64,000 bases of DNA from assembly GCF_000266945.1 (NCBI RefSeq), contig NC_018025.1, positions 5,274,001 through 5,338,000 of the forward strand, written 5' to 3'. Positions within the stretch are counted from its first letter, which is position 1. Each line of letters starts with the position of its first letter. The notes beneath the pieces were generated by a model. That model did not search any database. It was not told the origin of the DNA and worked only from the letters and a program-made list of their open reading frames with translations. The position numbers were made by a program, and so were the translations under genes. Below, one piece after another: positions 61,601-64,000 of this stretch. This DNA comes from Desulfomonile tiedjei DSM 6799 (GTDB lineage Bacteria; Desulfobacterota; Desulfomonilia; Desulfomonilales; Desulfomonilaceae).

Positions 61601-62350
61601 TCATGAGCTCATGGATACAAGAAATCCGGCACTCAGGATCGCGATCGACACCAGGCCGCAGCACAGTCCTAATGGCAACAGTAGTGCTGCTATGGCTCTG
61701 CCGTTCGAGATCCCATGTACCTCTCTCAAACCCACCACAGTTATATACAGTTTCCAGATCAATGAAATTATGCCACCAATTACCGGAATGATTCCAAATA
61801 ATTCTGGTCCAGATGTGTAACAAACGATACGAAATGTTGCCTCGAAATCCCTCTGAGCCCCGCCTACCAAAAAGAGTGAGGCGTGAAGTATCACTCCCCA
61901 AAGGAATAATCCCAAGAAGACGAATAACGGTATGAGCAAAGCAAAGAGAATCGGAGTCTTTGACGAGAATTCAAAAAGTCCCTGACCGCCTACTGCTGTC
62001 GACCACAGGTATGCCGCCATGCTCCCCACGGTTTCAACGATAATTCCAAAAAGCAACGGCAGGAGAACCCCACCGCGTACGGGCATTTTTGAGAAAAACT
62101 GGGCCGGAGAAAACATACTTGCTTTAATCGTCTGGACCAATGCAGTCCCGAACCCGAGATTCTCCTGGTCTTCCCAGGGACAGTAGCCGCTTTGCTCCTG
62201 CTCGAAATCGCTTTCGAAGCGAATGTCCGGTTCATCCGGGCTGTCATCATATCCTGTGTAGGAAGAGTCGCCGAGCGCTCTTCCACAGAACGGACAGAAA
62301 CGTTGCTCCGGATCCTGCCCAATTTCTCTCCTGCAATGCGGGCACTCCAC
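61601..62350 (-). CDS. YIP1 family membrane protein with zinc ribbon
   Basis: 249 residues from GTG 62350, with AAAGGAG seven bases upstream. An N-terminal zinc ribbon (CPHCRREIGQD...RFCPFCGRAL) and an acidic linker are followed by five hydrophobic segments from residue about 95 (VLLPLLFGIIVETVGSM, ILFALLIPLFVFLGLFLW, and others), which match the YIP1/YIPF domain. Members may act in membrane organisation or secretion; the specific role is unknown. Confidence 0.82.
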   Translation of the reverse strand: MECPHCRREIGQDPEQRFCPFCGRALGDSSYTGYDDSPDEPDIRFESDFEQEQSGYCPWEDQENLGFGTALVQTIKASMFSPAQFFSKMPVRGGVLLPLLFGIIVETVGSMAAYLWSTAVGGQGLFEFSSKTPILFALLIPLFVFLGLFLWGVILHASLFLVGGAQRDFEATFRIVCYTSGPELFGIIPVIGGIISLIWKLYITVVGLREVHGISNGRAIAALLLPLGLCCGLVSIAILSAGFLVSMSS

Positions 62351-62403
62351 AATCGACTCCTTTCATAAGAGACCCGGGGAAGCGTTCCTATCAATTTGCA
62401 TTA

Positions 62404-62452
62404 AAATCCCCCCATTCCCCCCTTTAATAAAGGGGGGGTAGAGGGGATTTTT
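62404..62452. repeat. long G/C-run hairpin repeat
   Basis: AAAATCCCCCC...CCCCTTT pairs with AAAGGGGG...GGGGATTTTT between two minus-strand genes. Repeats of this shape are widespread in bacterial intergenic DNA. It is not one of families A-F. Confidence 0.7.
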
Positions 62453-62518
62453 GTCTAACTTTGAAAGCAAATTGATATCACAGGTCCTCCAAGGTTCCAT
62501 TCTCTGAGGCACATTACA

Positions 62519-63559
62519 TTAAATCAGGTGCTCGGATAGCCATTCCTCGGAAGGCAATCCCGAGGCTTGTATAATTTCGGTTTCGCACTGCGGCCGTTGT
62601 AGAGTGAACATATCACCACGACGGATTGGTTTCGCGTACCGCCTGATCACTCGGCAGACCAGTTCCTTTTCTCCCTCGTCCGGATTGCCCAGCACCAGTA
62701 CTGCCGGACCTGGGAAAACGAAAGGCATTATGAAGTTCCTGCTCTGTGCCAATTCTTGCAGTTGATTATTCTCTTCTTCACTTCTTCCCACAACGATTTT
62801 CAGACCGGGGCGTACGCGGAAATGTCGCCCGATCCGCAGGGCTGCCAATTCCTCACAGGAAACGTGCTCTGAAGATGTGAGGAGATCTTTCAATCTTCGT
62901 GAGAAATTCCGGTCCGTGAGAAGACAACCTCCTGCGGGAGAAGAAAACCCTCTGAGATTGAGGTCGGCAGCCAGATCCAGTTGCATCTTTCTCCCGCGTC
63001 CCGCAACGCCCAGCAGCAGGTCGCGATCGAGGATTCCGGCTTCCTCAGGCCCGGTCGGAGGTAGTACTTTCGCGGAAAGCGGTCTAAGGACTATCCCTCT
63101 GCAGTCAGCCTGTTTTTCGATAAGCCGCAGGGTATGGCGGCGCTGCGACATGGGGCGTTGTCCAACCACTTCGCCGGTAACGAGAAACGATGCTCCGATG
63201 GATTTCATATATTCCCGGGCTTTTACAAGCGTGTAGATGCGGCAGTCGATACAAGGATTGAGATTCTTGCCGTACCCGTATCGGGGATTCCTCAGGAGTT
63301 GAATGAAATCTTCTCCCCGTTGGATAAACTTCACTGGGACGTCAAGTTGCTCGGCAGTCACGCGGACCGAAGAATCCTTCGCCTCCGGATCGTCAATTGA
63401 AAAAAAAGAAGTAAAATGGATCGCTGTGACATCGATTCCCTGCTGTTTGACCAAATGTATGGCCAATGCTGAATCCAATCCTCCGGAGATCAGCGCAACT
63501 GCTTTCTTATTGAAGACGGTCCCGGTTGCTGGTTCAGAAAACGTCAGCCGAAAAGACAT
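62519..63559 (-). CDS. ThiI-like PP-loop ATPase (tRNA thiouridylation-like)
   Basis: 346 residues from ATG 63559 (AAGGAG ten bases upstream). The PP-loop motif is ALISGGLDSALA near residue 22. Also seen are NPCIDCRIYTLVKAREYM, a Cys pair with a role in sulfur handling in related enzymes, and LVTGEVVGQRPMSQRRHTL. The C-terminal region is unlike ThiI proper (no THUMP or rhodanese domain). It most likely adenylates tRNA or a related substrate for thiolation; exact target unknown. The AMMECR1 gene overlaps its start by 26 bases. Confidence 0.78.
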   Translation of the reverse strand: MSFRLTFSEPATGTVFNKKAVALISGGLDSALAIHLVKQQGIDVTAIHFTSFFSIDDPEAKDSSVRVTAEQLDVPVKFIQRGEDFIQLLRNPRYGYGKNLNPCIDCRIYTLVKAREYMKSIGASFLVTGEVVGQRPMSQRRHTLRLIEKQADCRGIVLRPLSAKVLPPTGPEEAGILDRDLLLGVAGRGRKMQLDLAADLNLRGFSSPAGGCLLTDRNFSRRLKDLLTSSEHVSCEELAALRIGRHFRVRPGLKIVVGRSEEENNQLQELAQSRNFIMPFVFPGPAVLVLGNPDEGEKELVCRVIRRYAKPIRRGDMFTLQRPQCETEIIQASGLPSEEWLSEHLI

Positions 63560-64000
63560 AAATTTTGGTCTCCTTGTCTTGCCACGCGCTTCTTGATAAG
63601 CCCGCCTTCTTGCACGTTTCCTCCAAGAAAGTGATGGTATCCCAATTCCTGTCGGCGGCTACCTGGGGAAGCAACAGTCCGGAATAATTACCTTTGCGTA
63701 TCATGAGGCCGTGAATGCCAATCTGAATATCTGCCGTATCTTCAATTTCCACGAATGGAGTCAATACGGATATTTCCAGTTCCAAGTGCGGCAATTCCTC
63801 TGTTTGCACAGGCGTGAAACGAGGATCGCGAAAGGCTGCCGCTTCAGCCATTTCTTCCACTGTCCGGTGGAGAGCATCGTCAGCAGTGAGACACCCGATG
63901 CAGCCTCTCAGCATTCCTCTCTTGTGAATGCTCACAAAGGCTCCGAACTTCTCTGCAAGTCTCGGAAAAGCCGGAACGATGCGCGGCACAGGTTTCCCGG
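63534..64000 (-). CDS. AMMECR1 domain protein (partial, 5' end outside window)
   Basis: The frame stays open to the window edge, so the start is missing; a GTG at 63989 is probably internal. The 155 visible residues carry the AMMECR1 core: GAFVSIHKRGMLRGCIGCL, with the conserved GCIG, then AAAFRDPRFTPV and LELEISVLTPF, ending KIYVFSADVF. In many bacteria AMMECR1 occurs with a MEMO-like protein and a radical SAM enzyme (AmmeMemoRadiSam); those partners would be outside the window. Function unknown. Confidence 0.88.
   Translation of the reverse strand, partial: GKPVPRIVPAFPRLAEKFGAFVSIHKRGMLRGCIGCLTADDALHRTVEEMAEAAAFRDPRFTPVQTEELPHLELEISVLTPFVEIEDTADIQIGIHGLMIRKGNYSGLLLPQVAADRNWDTITFLEETCKKAGLSRSAWQDKETKIYVFSADVF

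Noticed and set aside
62404-62452. Interpretation of the G/C-run hairpin as a riboswitch or attachment site
   Set aside because: It is a simple palindrome of a type common between genes in many bacteria; no integrase or conserved riboswitch core is seen.

Overview
The window looks like a chromosomal segment of a delta-proteobacterial (Desulfobacterota) anaerobe. The indicators are two multiheme c-type cytochromes, a class III PHA synthase (PhaE/PhaC), AMMECR1 and ThiI-like genes side by side, very long ankyrin proteins, and proteins starting with an LEQLEERIVLDG-type motif. The genus Desulfomonile or a relative is my guess from gene content; it was not tested.

Layout. 1-14.2 kb is an exopolysaccharide/capsule locus on the + strand: flippase, Wzy-type polymerase, three glycosyltransferases, a hexapeptide acyltransferase, a fused Wzz/BY-kinase, a CapK/PaaK-like adenylating enzyme and a DUF218 protein. 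14.5-19.2 kb holds a Trp-rich surface protein, a 1-kb stretch without a clear gene, an orphan hypothetical and an IS701-like element. 19.4-24.2 kb is a polyhydroxyalkanoate locus (phasin, phaE, phaC, a double-GAF protein, a MaoC/PhaJ-like hydratase). 25-32.4 kb holds two giant ankyrin proteins (one frameshifted) around a PAS-LuxR regulator. 32.7-41.7 kb has an exported class I glutamine amidotransferase, an IS4 element, an outer-membrane porin and a cytochrome operon (octaheme lipoprotein plus NapC/NirT-like). 42-50.9 kb has amt, a second Trp-rich protein with eight ELW repeats, an HPr-kinase-like ATPase, glgB, a zinc-ribbon coiled-coil protein and Nif3. From 51 kb to the end come tRNA-Met, envelope and hypothetical genes, an HD protein, a PIG-L deacetylase, an RRM protein, two more ankyrin genes, and a YIP1 / ThiI-like / AMMECR1 group cut by the window end.

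The most striking feature is a dense set of short palindromic, non-autonomous repeats between genes. I sort them into families A-F (my own labels). Families A, B, C and E share a terminal inverted repeat of the type TACC-RAT-TCGC and are TA-flanked like MITEs. Family A is exactly 187 bp in four intact copies and in a fifth copy reconstructed by removing an IS4 insertion with an 11-bp target duplication. One A copy is nested in a B element, another in a D element, and an F element sits in a further D element. Two elements supply the stop codon of the upstream gene.

Broken or odd genes: an ankyrin gene with a one-base deletion near 30351; an IS4 transposase whose start region meets a CTT-TGA stop that a +1 shift would bypass; a possible cytochrome c remnant cut by a repeat at about 14.36 kb; a glutamine amidotransferase with an export signal; and a NapC/NirT-like protein whose first heme motif reads CASCK instead of CxxCH.
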